From positions 59,626,255 to 59,690,254 of the forward strand of contig OZ024933.1 in the NCBI GenBank assembly GCA_964017235.1: DNA of 64,000 nt, given 5' to 3'. How positions within the stretch are numbered: the first letter of the stretch is position 1; every line of letters begins with the position of its first letter. Under the pieces are notes generated by a model, which did no database searches, was not told where the DNA came from, and worked only from the letters and a program-made list of their open reading frames with translations. This stretch comes from Sabellastarte sp. h YS-2021. Taxonomy: Eukaryota; Annelida; Polychaeta; Sabellida; Sabellidae. Below are positions 1 to 11,759 of the stretch, in pieces. A program made the position numbers and the translations under genes.

Positions 1-1386
1 TCGTTTGGATTTCCATTGGTGGACCATAGCTCTGACATCATTTAATTTTTCAGGGGGTATGGACAAAGTACCCTCGACTGTATCAACCACTATGCCCAAG
101 GAAACAGCCCTGGTGGTTGGTGGGATTAGTTTCTTTTTACTGATTGTAAGACCTAGTTGACGCATGACAACAAGCAAGGCGTCATAAGATTTTTTGGCGA
201 TGCTGGGTGTGCCATACCCCAAAAAATCATCTATATAGTTCAGGACGTCAACGTTACATTGACGCATGATGTGACGCACAGCATCGTTGGTTCTCTGGAA
301 AAGTTGGCTGCCATGTCTTGTCCCAAATGGGACACAAGTGTCAATATATGTCCCCTGCCAATTCAGACCCAACAAATCATGTTCCATAGGATCCACTTTT
401 AGGTGCCTAAAGGGTTGGCTGACGTCAACTTTGAAGATATGGGCGCCTTTACCAATTTTTGTCAATTCTTGTGTCAGATCATCAATGCTAGGGAAAGTAA
501 GTTTAAAATCTGAACCCATGTACCCATCTTTTTCAATTCCCCCAAGAATGACTCTTCTGTTCTCTGAGTTAGGTTTGTGCCTAGTCATAAATGGGGAGAA
601 GTGTGCCCCTGGTATTGGGTGTTTATCAAATGGTCCTATGATTGCTTTGAAAATTTTTTCCTCTTCAAGATAATTAATGACGTCTCTGGGATAATCTATT
701 GCTGATTTGTGGTTATCATTATCATGTTTCAATGGACAATTTCTGTTAAAGCCCAGGGGAAACCCAAATTTCAAGAATTCCAGAAGTTGTCTGTCCCAGT
801 ATGAGTGCAACATTTTTTCCCATTGATCTCCATTGAGCTGGGATTGAACTGGTATCCTGGCTTCCAAAAAATTGGGCTTACCAGTTCTCTTGACCATTCT
901 GTGAGTTTCAATAGGGCATTGGATTTGTGTATGGTATGTATCATTCTTTAGTGGCACTATTCTGTCTGTTAAAGGCACAAAACCAAAGTCTGACTGTTCC
1001 CTCCAGCCCATATACGCTTGACACTCTGAAGTGTCAACATGTGCATGCTTCTGATCATGAAAAATTATAGAATTGAGGAATATGTTCTCTGCTGCATTGT
1101 CAAAGTCAAACAACAATTTCAATTTTGCACTTGTGTCCCCCTTATCCCCGACCCCTTCCTTGGTGGTAGGTGTTGATGGGTTTGTTATGGTTTTATATTT
1201 GTCTTCCAACTTTTTAGAACCATTGGCATTAGAGTTTATTCCATAACAAGTGGGGTTTTTGATACTATTCACATCTTTAGCTAATAAGGAACTGTCTTTG
1301 ACACTTGCTTCAGAAAGTGTGAAAATGGACTTGTCACCTTCCTTTGGTTTTTGTTTAGTACTTTTGCCATTAATATTGGTATTATT
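1..1386 (-). CDS. Reverse transcriptase of a tyrosine-recombinase-type retroelement, cut by the window edge
   Basis: Read on the minus strand, this is one open frame from just after a TGA at 1387-1389 to position 1, with no stop; it runs off the window. The product copies retroelement RNA into DNA. The palm motifs are visible: FKVDV near 421-435 holds the first catalytic aspartate, and NYIDDFLGYG near 211-240 is the (Y/F)xDD active site. A conserved PFGTRHGSQL-like stretch lies between them and an LGLTISKKKL-like thumb follows. The first ~400 bases (to about 960) are a hydrophilic linker. RNase H and recombinase regions would lie left of the window. The frame is shared with the gag remnant to the right, so the TGA either separates two ORFs or is a disabling mutation. 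Placement in the DIRS/Ngaro group rests on the gag-RT layout and remembered similarity to invertebrate YR elements; the exact family is unresolved. Confidence 0.75.
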
Positions 1387-2824
1387 TCAGAACACACGAG
1401 TTTTGGGGACCACCGGGTAACTGACCTGCCTACCATGTCTGATTGGATTTGAACCCTGATCCCTGACTACGTCAGCATATGACCTTGCTGTTGTAGTTCT
1501 TTTATTGGCCCTAAAAATGGACAAAGACTGGACCAAGGGACGAACTAGCAAACTTTCGACCTCAGTGGGATTTACACTTTTGCTATAGACACACCTGTTA
1601 CTATATGAATTAGTTCGTCTTTGGCCAACATCTACTGTAGATAAGAGCTCTGAGCAAGTAGTCAGTTGACCGAATAGGGTAATGTTTGGGTTTCTTTTTT
1701 CAGATACATAATTCACTGAGCTGCCCCCACACCTATTTTTGGAGGACAGCTGATCACTCGTTTTTTGTATTTCTTTTTGCAAAATTACAATATTTTTCAG
1801 GGTGGTTTAATACTCCACCCTGTGACACACAGTATGCACAAATATGTCTATGGATTTTGCCACCCATTTCATGATTCTTAATTTGCTGGCAGGTACCATT
1901 CTGAAAGAATTTGCAAAACCATGGTTTTTGCTTTTGATCAGTCTTTCCCCATAATTTTGAACCCCCATGCGAATGTTTCTAATTCGCCTAATTCTGTCTA
2001 TTCTATGGGTATCTTCCCATGTGACTGTACCCCTCTCAATTTCACACAACAAGACTGCATGGGCAGCCTTTGCCCCCTGCCATGTGAAATCAGTGGCATC
2101 TTCCATTAATTCAGACATTTTTCTCTGATATTTTCACTTTTTTCCTCTAATACGTTTCTACAAAATCCATGTACCCACTGGGACATGCTCAGTTGGTCAT
2201 AGGTAACTCTTGTTCTATTCACCCCTCCTAAAATTGCATCTTGTGGCCAGGCCATCCTATTTTTTACTATGACTTCCGTTGGACCCCCCCCCCCCCTTTT
2301 GACTTAATTTTACCCCCTGTGTCAGTACCTGGGCTTTGATTTGCCTTTTCTAGTTGTCGGATCCAACTATCAACTTGTTTCTGAACTACTGCTGATTTTC
2401 TGATACTAGACAGAGATGGTAAAGGTTCATTATTATCATCAGAAGAGTCACTATCAGATGAATTACTTGATTTATAACCAGTTTTTGAATTTTTACTTAA
2501 CTTTTGCCTCTGTGTGTGTTGTGTGTATGTCGACTGTGCCACACACTCCTCCACTGTGCCCAGTCTGTGATTCATTTTCTTCAACTGTTCCAAGATCTGG
2601 GCCTGCATGTCCTCTGGCTATTGGCTTCCACCTTGCTTCTTCTTCTGCTTGCCACTGGTTCCAGAACTGCTGGGAATAACGAGAGCGTCCGACTTCCCAG
2701 ACTGTTCACTAGCAGAATCCTTTGTGTCAAAATCACTGTCATTGTTTATTAGTCTATTGCATTTTGCTCCTGTAGGGGGGAAATGTCTGTCCCCGCATTT
2801 TTTACAATTTTTCTTCTGAGGCAC
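1387..2824 (-). pseudogene. gag-like gene of the same retroelement, frame broken
   Basis: This is the 5' ORF of the element, probably a nucleic-acid-binding gag. It opens at an ATG near 2824 with a basic zinc-knuckle-like motif (CKKC, then H four residues later, then C eight further on). A Ser/Asp-rich linker and a helical segment follow (AWPQD, VTYDQLSMSQW, then WQGAKAAHAVLLCE and WEDTHRIDRIRR near 1950-2110). A Cys/His cluster lies near 1770-1925 (WFCKFFQNGTC, HRHICAYC, NHPEKYC). The frame is damaged. There is an in-frame TAG near 2618 and a frame change at the poly-C tract 2283-2298. The Cys/His cluster is one frame off from the sequence on both sides, which implies two compensating indels. 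The TGA at 1387 ends the frame. Homopolymer sequencing error could explain some lesions. Confidence 0.7.
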
Positions 2825-3894
2825 TTTTATAAGTTCACTATGCCTTAATTGTCAAAGTTATGTACTCTGAAATACACAAAAGGACCCACCAGTGCTCTTA
2901 AATGACTGGCACAGTGCTTGGTTGAATTTTAAGAATATGAAATTTAAACGCTTCAGCCAATTGTAAATTAACAAGGATGAATATAGGTTAGACCGTCCCT
3001 CTTTCCCCGGCCCTAGGGCCAACCAAGCCTGTTTGTAGTCAAATAAGAGCTATTCTGGTGCGCTGATAGCTTCACAAACTGCAGTTCTGCATTTATATAG
3101 TCTGTGTATTCATATCAAGTTAGCATACATAAAAGTTCCATAAAATTCACTTAAAATATAAAATAAGATTCAAGTCGATTCCAGTATCTCAATCACAACA
3201 AAATAAAAATGGTCCATCCCATGTTTATTCATGGACATTCAGTTACAAAGTGCCGGGAATTTCAGTGAAGGGGGAATGTTATGCCCCCACTGGCCAATGA
3301 TTTTGAAGCCCTTTCATATACGCCTAGCAACCCCAAGTGTGCATTAGCTATTGCTATGGTCATACCATTGTAAACTAATAGACTGGTACCCTAACCTCAC
3401 TGAGGTTGAGGCAGGACTGACTGGGGCAATGTCTTTATACTGCCCCCGACATGACATCAGCTTGTCGTGAGAGCTAAACAGTAAGACCGACTTGATACAT
3501 GCTAAAATAAGAATTACATTGTCCCACTAAGGCCTCCGTAAGCTTATATTGGCAAAGTAATAAGAATCACAGCTTTTCTCAATATTTCCATTATGCCAAA
3601 AAGCACATGAATGATACGTGACATATCATAATGTCAAGATAATTACATTGAACTAGACTTTTCTGAAGAGATTACCTGTATTTCAGTGATAAAAAAATAA
3701 TGGTGAAAACTGTCAGTATTTCTTTATGGTCACATGTCTTTGCATACGCATTCTATGGGCTGTTCATTAGGCTCTACCTGCTTGTCTTATTTTAACGTTT
3801 GGCAATTTTGGCAAACAGACAAATGAAACTCACTGTCCAGGGTAGTCACTCTATCTTTCAGGTCTTCCCACATCACCCTTCAAATAAAATTTTA
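2825..3894. other. No gene recognised
   Basis: AT-rich sequence right of the gag remnant. I see no convincing ORF, no terminal repeat closing the 1-2824 element and no tandem repeat. Confidence 0.5.
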
Positions 3895-4300
3895 AAAACC
3901 CCATTGCCTCTCAGTAAAATACAGGGTATAGTTTAAACAATGGCTGATCGCACACAAAATTCTAAAACATGGCCAATCAGTATACCTCAATAACTCCATC
4001 CATTGACCCCATCTGGAAATACTACACAAAGATATATGAAGCTGAAGTCATTCAAATCCCATTATTCCACTATAATGTCTGCAAGTTAAAAACAAAACAT
4101 TTCTAAAGCCATTCAGTCTTTATGCTTCAACTATTTATGCAAGAACCAATCCCACAGTAATGTCCTTAAGGAAACATAATAAGATCCAGCTCTTGAACTC
4201 AGCCTTCCAAACTTAGTATCTTCTCCTTGTTCACGCCTACAACTCTGGATCCCTGACCTAAAACATCCCCTAACTAACACTTTGGTCTTTTTTTTCTTAA
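3895..4300 (+). mobile_element. Decayed 3' part of a CR1/L2-type LINE ORF2
   Basis: The plus strand carries broken frames resembling the C-terminal region of CR1/L2-like LINE reverse transcriptases. A segment like 'AHKILKHGQSVYLNN' (3948-4010) corresponds to the usual 'TYKALHGQAPSYL' block, followed by remnants of the terminal region. Several stops interrupt the frame. A second fragment at 6541-6965 shows the same block more clearly. It is a dead fragment. Confidence 0.45.
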
Positions 4301-4456
4301 TTTAGCTCAGGGAGTTTACCCATGTGGGGAAGATATAGTGCCTGCAAAATGGCTGATTAGCTGTCTTAAAGGCAACACGGGAGCTTCACTAAGGTCAGTT
4401 AAGTTATTTGAAGTAAGGCATGATATGAGGCCATCTCCTTTTGCCACTATCTACAC

Positions 4457-4625
4457 GTGCTAAGGCATAATGTATACTCTGCAGCTTATGAAGGTTCCTC
4501 TGGACAAGCTCAGGTACAGGGCCTTGCAGTAGTCAAGCATGCTGCTGACAAGTGCATTCACCATAAATACCGGTGTAGGCTTTGGCGGGTGCCGACTGAT
4601 CCAAGTCGCATCCTTCAGGTCTGCA
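4457..4625 (-). mobile_element. LINE reverse transcriptase fragment (thumb region)
   Basis: The minus strand encodes 'VNALVSSMLDYCKALY', close to the 'HAFVSSRLDYCNALL' block typical of CR1/L2 and related LINE reverse transcriptases. The similarity covers only about 50 residues. The neighbouring LINE remnant at 3895-4300 is on the opposite strand, so these are separate insertions or an inverted piece. Non-functional. Confidence 0.5.
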
Positions 4626-4689
4626 AAAAAAAGGAACTGAGAACAGCTTCTAATTGGCAAAATTAAATTTCTTGTCAAACAAAACATCT

Positions 4690-6540
4690 AGGTTCTCCAC
4701 CACTTCAGCAAATTTGAATTTCCTGCCAATAATCTAGGTGGGGAGTTATGGATGGCAACTTGTTTGCACCATGCTGTCATTTAAAAAGAATGTAATTATT
4801 TTGTATTTTTATACTTGTCAATATTTGCATGTCACTTTTTCAATTAATTTCCTAATCACACTACAGACATTTTTTCTTGTGGTAATACACGGCAGGCAAA
4901 ACATACTGTAATGCCTGTAAAACCCACCTGGAATCTCTTACCAAAGAATTGCTGCATAACAGAAAAAATATATATTGGGGAGGACAGAAAAGGAACAGGA
5001 ATATTCCGGCAAACATATTGATTAATTGGTGAGCTAGAAAAAGGCGGAATAACACAAAAAAATAGAAACGGCAACAGAACAGCCACAGTAACGATAGGTC
5101 ACATTGCAGTTATGGGAGGTGACCTCCTTACCGCCTATGTCGAGGAAAACATTCTGGGGTCATTTCTCCTGATCATAGAGAGCAAGGAATACCAGATTAT
5201 GCAAACTTTACTGACAGATTTGTGGCAAACCAGGGAGGAATGACAAGTTCTATAAACATCCATTAACCACTTGTAGTGTGATCGAAGCATACATTATTCT
5301 AATCTAATGTAACAATAAATATCTGTTTAACCTACCTGTTTACAATATTTGGAAGGTATTTTTAATTTTATCCTCATAGCAGTTCTTTTACAATCTCGAG
5401 ATTCACTTCCTTAATTTTAAAATGAATCATTTTTTTCCACAGAAATACTACAAGGATTGTAACTTGTCACAAAAGTGAACATTTTTAACACACAATTTAC
5501 TGAAATTACATCCGCATAATATGACATTAAAATTACCATTTTTAATCCATGTAAAAAAATAAGGATTGGCCACAGGAAATATACCAAAAAAATGCACCCA
5601 TTTTTGACAAAACTATGAAATAACTTTTTTTTGTGTGCAAAGTTGTTTTTGAAGTATGTCTATGAAACAAAACATGACTAAATAGAAGCACATTTCAAAT
5701 TTGCTGCATGACAAATAAACTTGATGGGCATTTTGGCTCATTATCATTTCAGCTGAAAGGTCGTCTGCTACTCATTAGTGGCAATACCCAAAACTAGGAA
5801 ATCACGTTTGCCAACAAAAGTCAAGGTCATGACAGCCATCCGTTTTTAGAATATATCCTCGTATCCAATCTGGACACAAGGGCTACACATGTTGCCTTAC
5901 ACACCACTCTTTTTCTCTGTGTTTTGGTCTTCTGTTTGTTTGTCCAATGGGGACAGATTGTGGCATGGTATTGTTTATACTTCTGTTTGTCCATCTTGTA
6001 AGCTCTTTGTTTAATATTACTCGCATCACTGAAATAAGGACCGGTATAAACGTTTTCATAATAATAGCCCCAAAAAATCAATGTCATTCTATCATAAACA
6101 CTCAAAAACTTTGACACTAATTTGGTCATAAGAAATTGAGGTACTTATTTATCCTACAAAATTTAAAAGATGCCAGTGAAATATACTGCAATTTTATTTT
6201 TCACAGAGGGAACAGCAATTAATAATTCCTGTCTTTATTTCCGCATGATCATCTTGGAAACAAGGTTCCATCATCCGAGGGTAGTGATTAAGATCAACAT
6301 GTCTCTGTCTGATCCAAAGTCACTAAGTCGACTCGAATCTATATTACAGATCTATGCAGAATTCGCCATTTGGTCTTCTTCAACACAAGAGTTCTCCTTG
6401 TAAATGCTTGAGCGAGCAGCTGACTGGACTACTACATTCATTTCTTTGCCTCTGTGACAGACTTTGAGTTCTGGAGACTACAATGCATTCAAAATTCTTT
6501 CTGCAGGGAAATTACTCCTTCTTTTTTTTTACATTACCCC
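4690..6540. other. No gene recognised
   Basis: AT-rich sequence with many short homopolymers. The longest ORF (5827-6129, minus, 100 codons) has AT-driven composition and no recognisable domain, so I leave it out. Confidence 0.5.
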
Positions 6541-6965
6541 ACAATTAAAATAATCTCCACTGGCAGCCAGTAAAACATAAGCCTCAGTTTAATATTGGTT
6601 TAACGACATATAAAGCTCTAAAACATGGAAAACCAGTATACTTCAGTGGTATACTACATCCATATACGTAGTCTAGTAATACCAGATGCTATTGCTCCAA
6701 CTTCGTACTTTGTCAAACCCCTTTATTGGAATCCATATATCCTGTGAACATGTTTCAAAGACTTTAACTAATATACACTTATTTTCTAAAGGTACCAATC
6801 CACTCTTTCCATAACAACAAGTCCCACAGTAATATATTTTAGGAAGCAATTTAGGACTCTTTAAATTATCTTTCCCCTCCTAGTATCTACCCTTTCTCAC
6901 ACCCATACCCTTGATTGCTGACCTAATACATGTATGTCCCTCGACAATGAATTTTGCCCTGTTTC
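6541..6965 (+). mobile_element. Decayed CR1/L2-type LINE 3' end
   Basis: Conceptual translation around 6556-6650 gives 'LHWQPVKHKPQFNIGL' then 'TYKALKHGKPVYF'. This matches the strongly conserved 'LHWLPVKxRIxFK...TYKALHGxxPxYL' block near the end of CR1/L2-like ORF2 proteins. Further downstream are remnants of the region before the stop, with several stops and indels. The fragment is not bounded by recognisable duplications. Confidence 0.6.
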
Positions 6966-8522
6966 TTTGTTACTTTAGTATACTATGGTCTCCTTATGGA
7001 AGACATATTTCGCCTGCAAAGTAGTATATTAGATTAATTAAATTAGGAAAACCTTGCAAATCTCTATAGTATATACTTTATGGATACCTCAACACAATTT
7101 TAATATTATAAAGATACCCAGATAAATCTGTTGCCAATGCGTTCGGGTTACTACCAATATGGAGAATTCTGTCAGCAATCCATTCATCTATGCGGAGGGA
7201 CCAAGCCACAGGTAGACTTCACTTTGTGTAAAAATTTTTCTCCAATCTAATGTATGTTTTTCAAGCTATTCTTGTGGACAAACAACCAGACAAATTGATG
7301 AGATTACAATACAGTCACCCCTCTCCTTTGGGGGTACGGTAGTAAACAGTGCAATGGTTATTTTAGAACAGAAAAAGTCAAGTAAACTTTGGGTATATCC
7401 ACATGAATACTTCCAAAATAATAATTATCCATTCAAATATTTATGTCTGACAAAGCACAAAATTTTAAAAAATAAACAATCAGTAAGTCTCACGTTTTAG
7501 CACGAGATCAAACCCACGACCATAGAGAGGAGGGCCAATTGAAATTGATTAAATTCCAAGCATGCTGAGCACCAGATCAGTAAGATCCAACAAAAAAAGA
7601 GAAATAATTAAATTACATCCACTGTATAGGCATGTAATATGTAAACCACAACCCAAATCGAAATGAAAAATTAAAATATATAAAGGTCAAAAGTGCCTTA
7701 ATACATTATAATATCATGTAATGATTATGGTTAAATGCTAAGAAACTACTTATAAATCTTTCCTTCCCACCTCCCTAAAAGCTGTCCCATAAACGTGTGA
7801 GGGGACTTTGGTTAAAGGTGACAAAACAGGAGCAGCATAGGGGATAGTTTTAATGACTATCATTTTACTGTTATCTTAATAAGCTTAAGTAAATTACTGA
7901 AGATGAGTTTACAGTGAGAGTTAGCAGTTAACTTCAGCTAATTACCAAATGAATAACATAAGGTGACCGCATGACATAGTATCCTGATCTTCAGTTAAAC
8001 TCAGTTAAAAATATGATTGAATAAATTAGTACATTCACATTACTATTCTAGGTTGAAATATTTACAAACTGGGAGTTAAAGTATACCTTTAATGAGAACA
8101 ATTGTGGCTACCTTAATTTTACGATTAACATATATACATATATACAAAGGTGACCTTAAACATTGAACAGGTTAAGATGACAGCAACTAGTAACAGAAAG
8201 CTCACCATGGCTCAGGTATACAGTTGAATTAACAAAAATAAGCCCCAACACATTGAACATGTTACTAACAGTGAAGGAAGAAGAAAAACATGTGAGTGCA
8301 ATCTATCCTTGCTTAAAGATCTGGTTTCTTTGAAATTAGGGAAAACTTACAGTTTAAATAATGTACATTTATACACACATTTATACTGACAAGATACTTT
8401 CTGCCTGGAATGCTAATGTATCTTAACACAAGAGTGCTTTCTGAATGCCAGACCTTTGGGTACATGTCTGTACATGATTTTGCTACAACTTTGAGCCTTA
8501 AGCAATACTAAAGGTAACTTAC
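6966..8522. other. No gene recognised
   Basis: AT-rich non-coding sequence. If the possible exon at 8523-8602 is real, this stretch would begin with its downstream intron. No partner exon was identified. Confidence 0.4.
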
Positions 8523-8602
8523 ACAAAAATATTCTGGTTGCGACGCTGGATCACGGACAACAAGATGGCATCCAATGTACAGGTGGCTTAAGTCTGGGTG
8601 TC
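8523..8602 (-). CDS. Possible internal exon of an unidentified protein
   Basis: On the minus strand an 80-bp open segment is bounded by a pyrimidine-containing acceptor (CTCTGTAG before 8602) and a consensus donor (GTAAGT after 8523). The frame, entered after two bases, reads 26 residues with ordinary protein composition, including 'HPDLSHLYIGCHLVV' and 'ASQPEYFC'. The G(x)4VV...PEYxC pattern faintly resembles the residues before matrin-type zinc fingers ('IGLEFVVEY...PxYxCxLC'), but this is weak. No neighbouring exon was found, so gene structure and function are unknown. Confidence 0.35.
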
Positions 8603-10392
8603 CTACAGAGGAACACTTGAGTTAAAGGCTACAGTGGCAGATGAAATAATGATATATTATGTAGGTGGCTGGTCTGGAGAATGATTCAGATTTGCCGTTT
8701 GATGATTTTTTTACAAATGTACATTGAATTTAATGCAGTGTGTTAATGTGATCTGAATAAAAGTATTAAAAAAAGAAATGTGTTGTAGGTTTTAAACATA
8801 GATAGCTAACACCTTGGACATTTTTAGCCTTGTATCTGTCCAGGAAATAACATGAGACAAGGTTTATAGAATTATGATAAACTTTCCAAATTACCAAGAC
8901 CAACTGTGCTATATCCCCTAAACTAAAGATGAACATTATATTTACATTTATTCAAAATTCAACAAGTCTGCTAACTAACTGTCTGCCTTGTGGCTCAAAT
9001 GTGAATTTAAAAGACCCCTGAAGTCAGTGCAAGTAATATATCCAATTACCTCGTGATAATAGCTGAAGGTTACAATGAGGTAACAAGTAAAACAAGAAAG
9101 TGTAATTATTTTTTATGTAATTTTGTGACATGACACAGAAAATTGCATCATTTTTGTCTGGATGAGATGTGCTTCTTATTTCAGAGCACACAACCCCCTT
9201 CAATAAGTCGCCCCCATTTCCAGCAGTGACATATATAATAGGGTTGACATTTTATCAGTGCCTCAATTGTGTCTCTCTGAAGGCCACTGTGGAGTTGATT
9301 GAACACTTTCTTCGCACTTAATTTCAAAGTGGATTTCTAACTAATTATGTGAGTACAAACATTTTTATACCTTGTTAAGTTTATTATTTTACTTGCATAC
9401 ATGAAACACAGATAAATATTTTTAGCTTTACACATAAAAGAATAAAGAATTCAACAGAAGTTGTATTAATAAAGTTTTAAAGAGAAAATAAGAGGCATAA
9501 TAATAACCATTGTTAAGTACTCAATAGTTGTAAACCACACTGGAGTATTTCAGCATAAAGTCATTTTAGGCCATTTTAAACACTTCTTTGCCTTTCCCAG
9601 TTGGTAATGTAACGTAAACGTCAGGCTAATGATGGGACAGAGAGATACAGTAATAATAATTGTTGAGAGGTTGCTTAATGTGGAGACAAAGTGATTCAAT
9701 ACCAGATTCTAGTGGTAGATAATCACCATTGTGAATCACCAGACTCTGAACTGTCACAGTTCTCAATTCAATGAGAGGGGATTCAAAAGCTCAATCTAAG
9801 ATATAAAATGAGATTTCATATATTATCATACAAAACCATGGAACCTCTACCATATCGAGGACATGAGAAATATAATGTGGCATACAATAAGAATGTATTC
9901 GGTAATATACATCAGCACATGCAGAATTGTAGTCGAAAACCTCAGATGTAATCCTCGGAATGTGAAATTTATCCATGATGAGTAATCTCCACTACTGGTG
10001 GGTCCACTCGTAATTTCAAGATGGCGACATTAGCAAAGCAGGGTCCAACAGCAGTGAATACAAGTTATACAGTCACATATATGCAAGCTGATAGTAGCAC
10101 CATGAAGGACAATACACCCATAATTATTATAAGTATTACACAATGATTACTGCACAAATAGAAACTAAACATTTCCTGCCATTGCTGTTTGTTTGATCCG
10201 AGAAGATATATCACCAAGCTTGTTGTCTTCTCATCCCTTAACATGCCATCTGCGCATGCAAAAGATTTATCCTCATGGCACTCGACATATCAAGCCAAAC
10301 TCGCTCTGAAATATTCTAAATTTCATGTGATAAATTAAGTTGGGGAAAAGTGATTTTATTACAGGTTGTGTGTTATTCTTTGATATTTTCAG
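8603..10392. other. Intergenic or intronic, upstream of the GPCR
   Basis: No coding signal recognised. The GPCR promoter or a non-coding first exon may lie here. AAGATGGCGAC at about 10019 resembles a YY1-type site, but I cannot place a transcription start. Confidence 0.4.
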
Positions 10393-10420
10393 TCCTACTG
10401 CGAGGATCACATGGACTACC

Positions 10421-11722
10421 ATGGAATCTCAATGCCAACTACAACCAAATGATTCCACAGAAGCCTGTAATGCAACAAACCTTTCGCAGAGTATGGATAC
10501 CCTAACATCCTGGCGAATGTTCAGAAGTGGTTTACAGACAATACTCTTCTTTACCAGTGCTGTGACCAACTGCTTTGTACTTCTTGTGATCTACAAACAT
10601 AAACAGACATTGAAAGGTCCCAACTTGTTTGCTCTCAATCTAGTTTTAGCAGGTACCTTAACCACATTCACTGTTATGCCAACCATAATGGTGTCCGCCT
10701 ACACAAGTGGTTGTCTTGGTAGTGATGTCACATGTTCTGTTCATGGTTCATTAGTAACTGGTTTGACATCATGTAGGTCTATGACAATACTCTGCATCAC
10801 TATGGACAGATATTTTGCACTATGTTATCCATTAGCCTACAAGTCTAAGGCAACCACAAAAAAGATTCAACTTGCAACAGTACTTATATGGATATTTTCA
10901 TTTGCGGTGGCTCTTCTGCCAGTCTTAGTCAAGTCTAAAATCACCAAAGTATCAGGAATCGGTTTTTGTTTTCCAAAGCAACAACAGTTCACCAATGCTT
11001 TTGAAAAGAGTTACACAGTGATGCTTGTCTTGTGTGTTTATATCCTCCCATCTTGTATCTTGACATATACCAATACACTCATATTTATCAAGACTAGAGG
11101 GGCTACTGCAAATAAAAGAATGTACTCGGGTGTGCATATTTTCAAGAAACAAAACTACACAACTGACAACAGGAAAACATTGATGGACAGACATCCATTT
11201 TCTCTGAGGCAGAATGGTGTGCCAATGACAAAGAGGGAAAAATCAAAGCTACTAGAAGTGAGTAAATCTAGAGTTGGTGTCCATAAAGACAACAGAAAAG
11301 CTGCATGGATGCTTTTTGTTTGCATTATGTCTTTCATCTTCTGCAATGGACCTTTTAGTATTTTGTTGACTATTCACAGCCTTCCAGGTAGATACAGGAT
11401 ACCCTCCTGGATTGAGTTCAGTGCAGTGACATTTCTGTTTCTAAATCCTATTATAAACCCCTGCATTTATGTCTTTAGAAATGTCTGCGTGAAGAACCTC
11501 ATTATCACTAGCATTCCCAACAATGCTACTAGTGAGGAGAGGAAGGAGCTGAAAAGATATCACAAAAGAATACAACAATCAGAAAGTACCAAGTTATCCA
11601 AGACTGGGGCAGAAAAGTGTCAGAATGATTATTGTTCATCTGATCAACCATCAAAGATACCAAGACACGAGACTACGATTGTGTTCCACACAGAAACAAA
11701 AGGGGTAATAACAATCTTATGA
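10421..11722 (+). CDS. Class A (rhodopsin-like) G-protein-coupled receptor, atypical orphan
   Basis: A 433-residue plasma-membrane receptor predicted to pass an extracellular signal to G proteins. I start it at the ATG at 10421 (context ACCATGG); the open frame extends upstream but has no earlier ATG, and a likely splice acceptor (TATTTTCAG) ends at 10392, suggesting an upstream untranslated exon. The N-terminus has N-glycosylation sequons (NDS, NAT, NLS). Seven hydrophobic segments lie near residues 37-58, 69-93, 107-127, 150-170, 197-222, 293-317 and 330-352. Class A marks are N50 (1.50), DRY at 129-131, W157 (4.50), P210 (5.50), NPCIY at 346-350 and a likely disulfide C105-C183. The third intracellular loop is ~70 residues and basic, and the C-tail is Ser/Thr-rich. 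The sodium-site Asp 2.50 is Gly78 and the toggle Trp 6.48 is Asn309, both rare. The ligand and subfamily cannot be told. Confidence 0.93.
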   Translation: MESQCQLQPNDSTEACNATNLSQSMDTLTSWRMFRSGLQTILFFTSAVTNCFVLLVIYKHKQTLKGPNLFALNLVLAGTLTTFTVMPTIMVSAYTSGCLGSDVTCSVHGSLVTGLTSCRSMTILCITMDRYFALCYPLAYKSKATTKKIQLATVLIWIFSFAVALLPVLVKSKITKVSGIGFCFPKQQQFTNAFEKSYTVMLVLCVYILPSCILTYTNTLIFIKTRGATANKRMYSGVHIFKKQNYTTDNRKTLMDRHPFSLRQNGVPMTKREKSKLLEVSKSRVGVHKDNRKAAWMLFVCIMSFIFCNGPFSILLTIHSLPGRYRIPSWIEFSAVTFLFLNPIINPCIYVFRNVCVKNLIITSIPNNATSEERKELKRYHKRIQQSESTKLSKTGAEKCQNDYCSSDQPSKIPRHETTIVFHTETKGVITIL

Positions 11723-11759
11723 AGCTAGAGATTGTCTCTCAGTGTAACGTATCCACGAC

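Noticed and set aside
1750-1775. Retroviral-type slippery heptamer A_AAA_AAC two codons before the end of the gag Cys/His frame
   Set aside because: The downstream frame is +1, not -1, relative to it, so ordinary -1 frameshifting would not join them. An indel is more likely.
5827-6129. 100-codon minus ORF
   Set aside because: Composition follows the local AT-rich sequence, with no domain, start context or splice signals.
10340-10420. Extended GPCR N-terminus starting at 10340
   Set aside because: The codon at 10340 is TTG, and a probable splice acceptor at 10392 lies inside this stretch. The ATG at 10421 has a good context.
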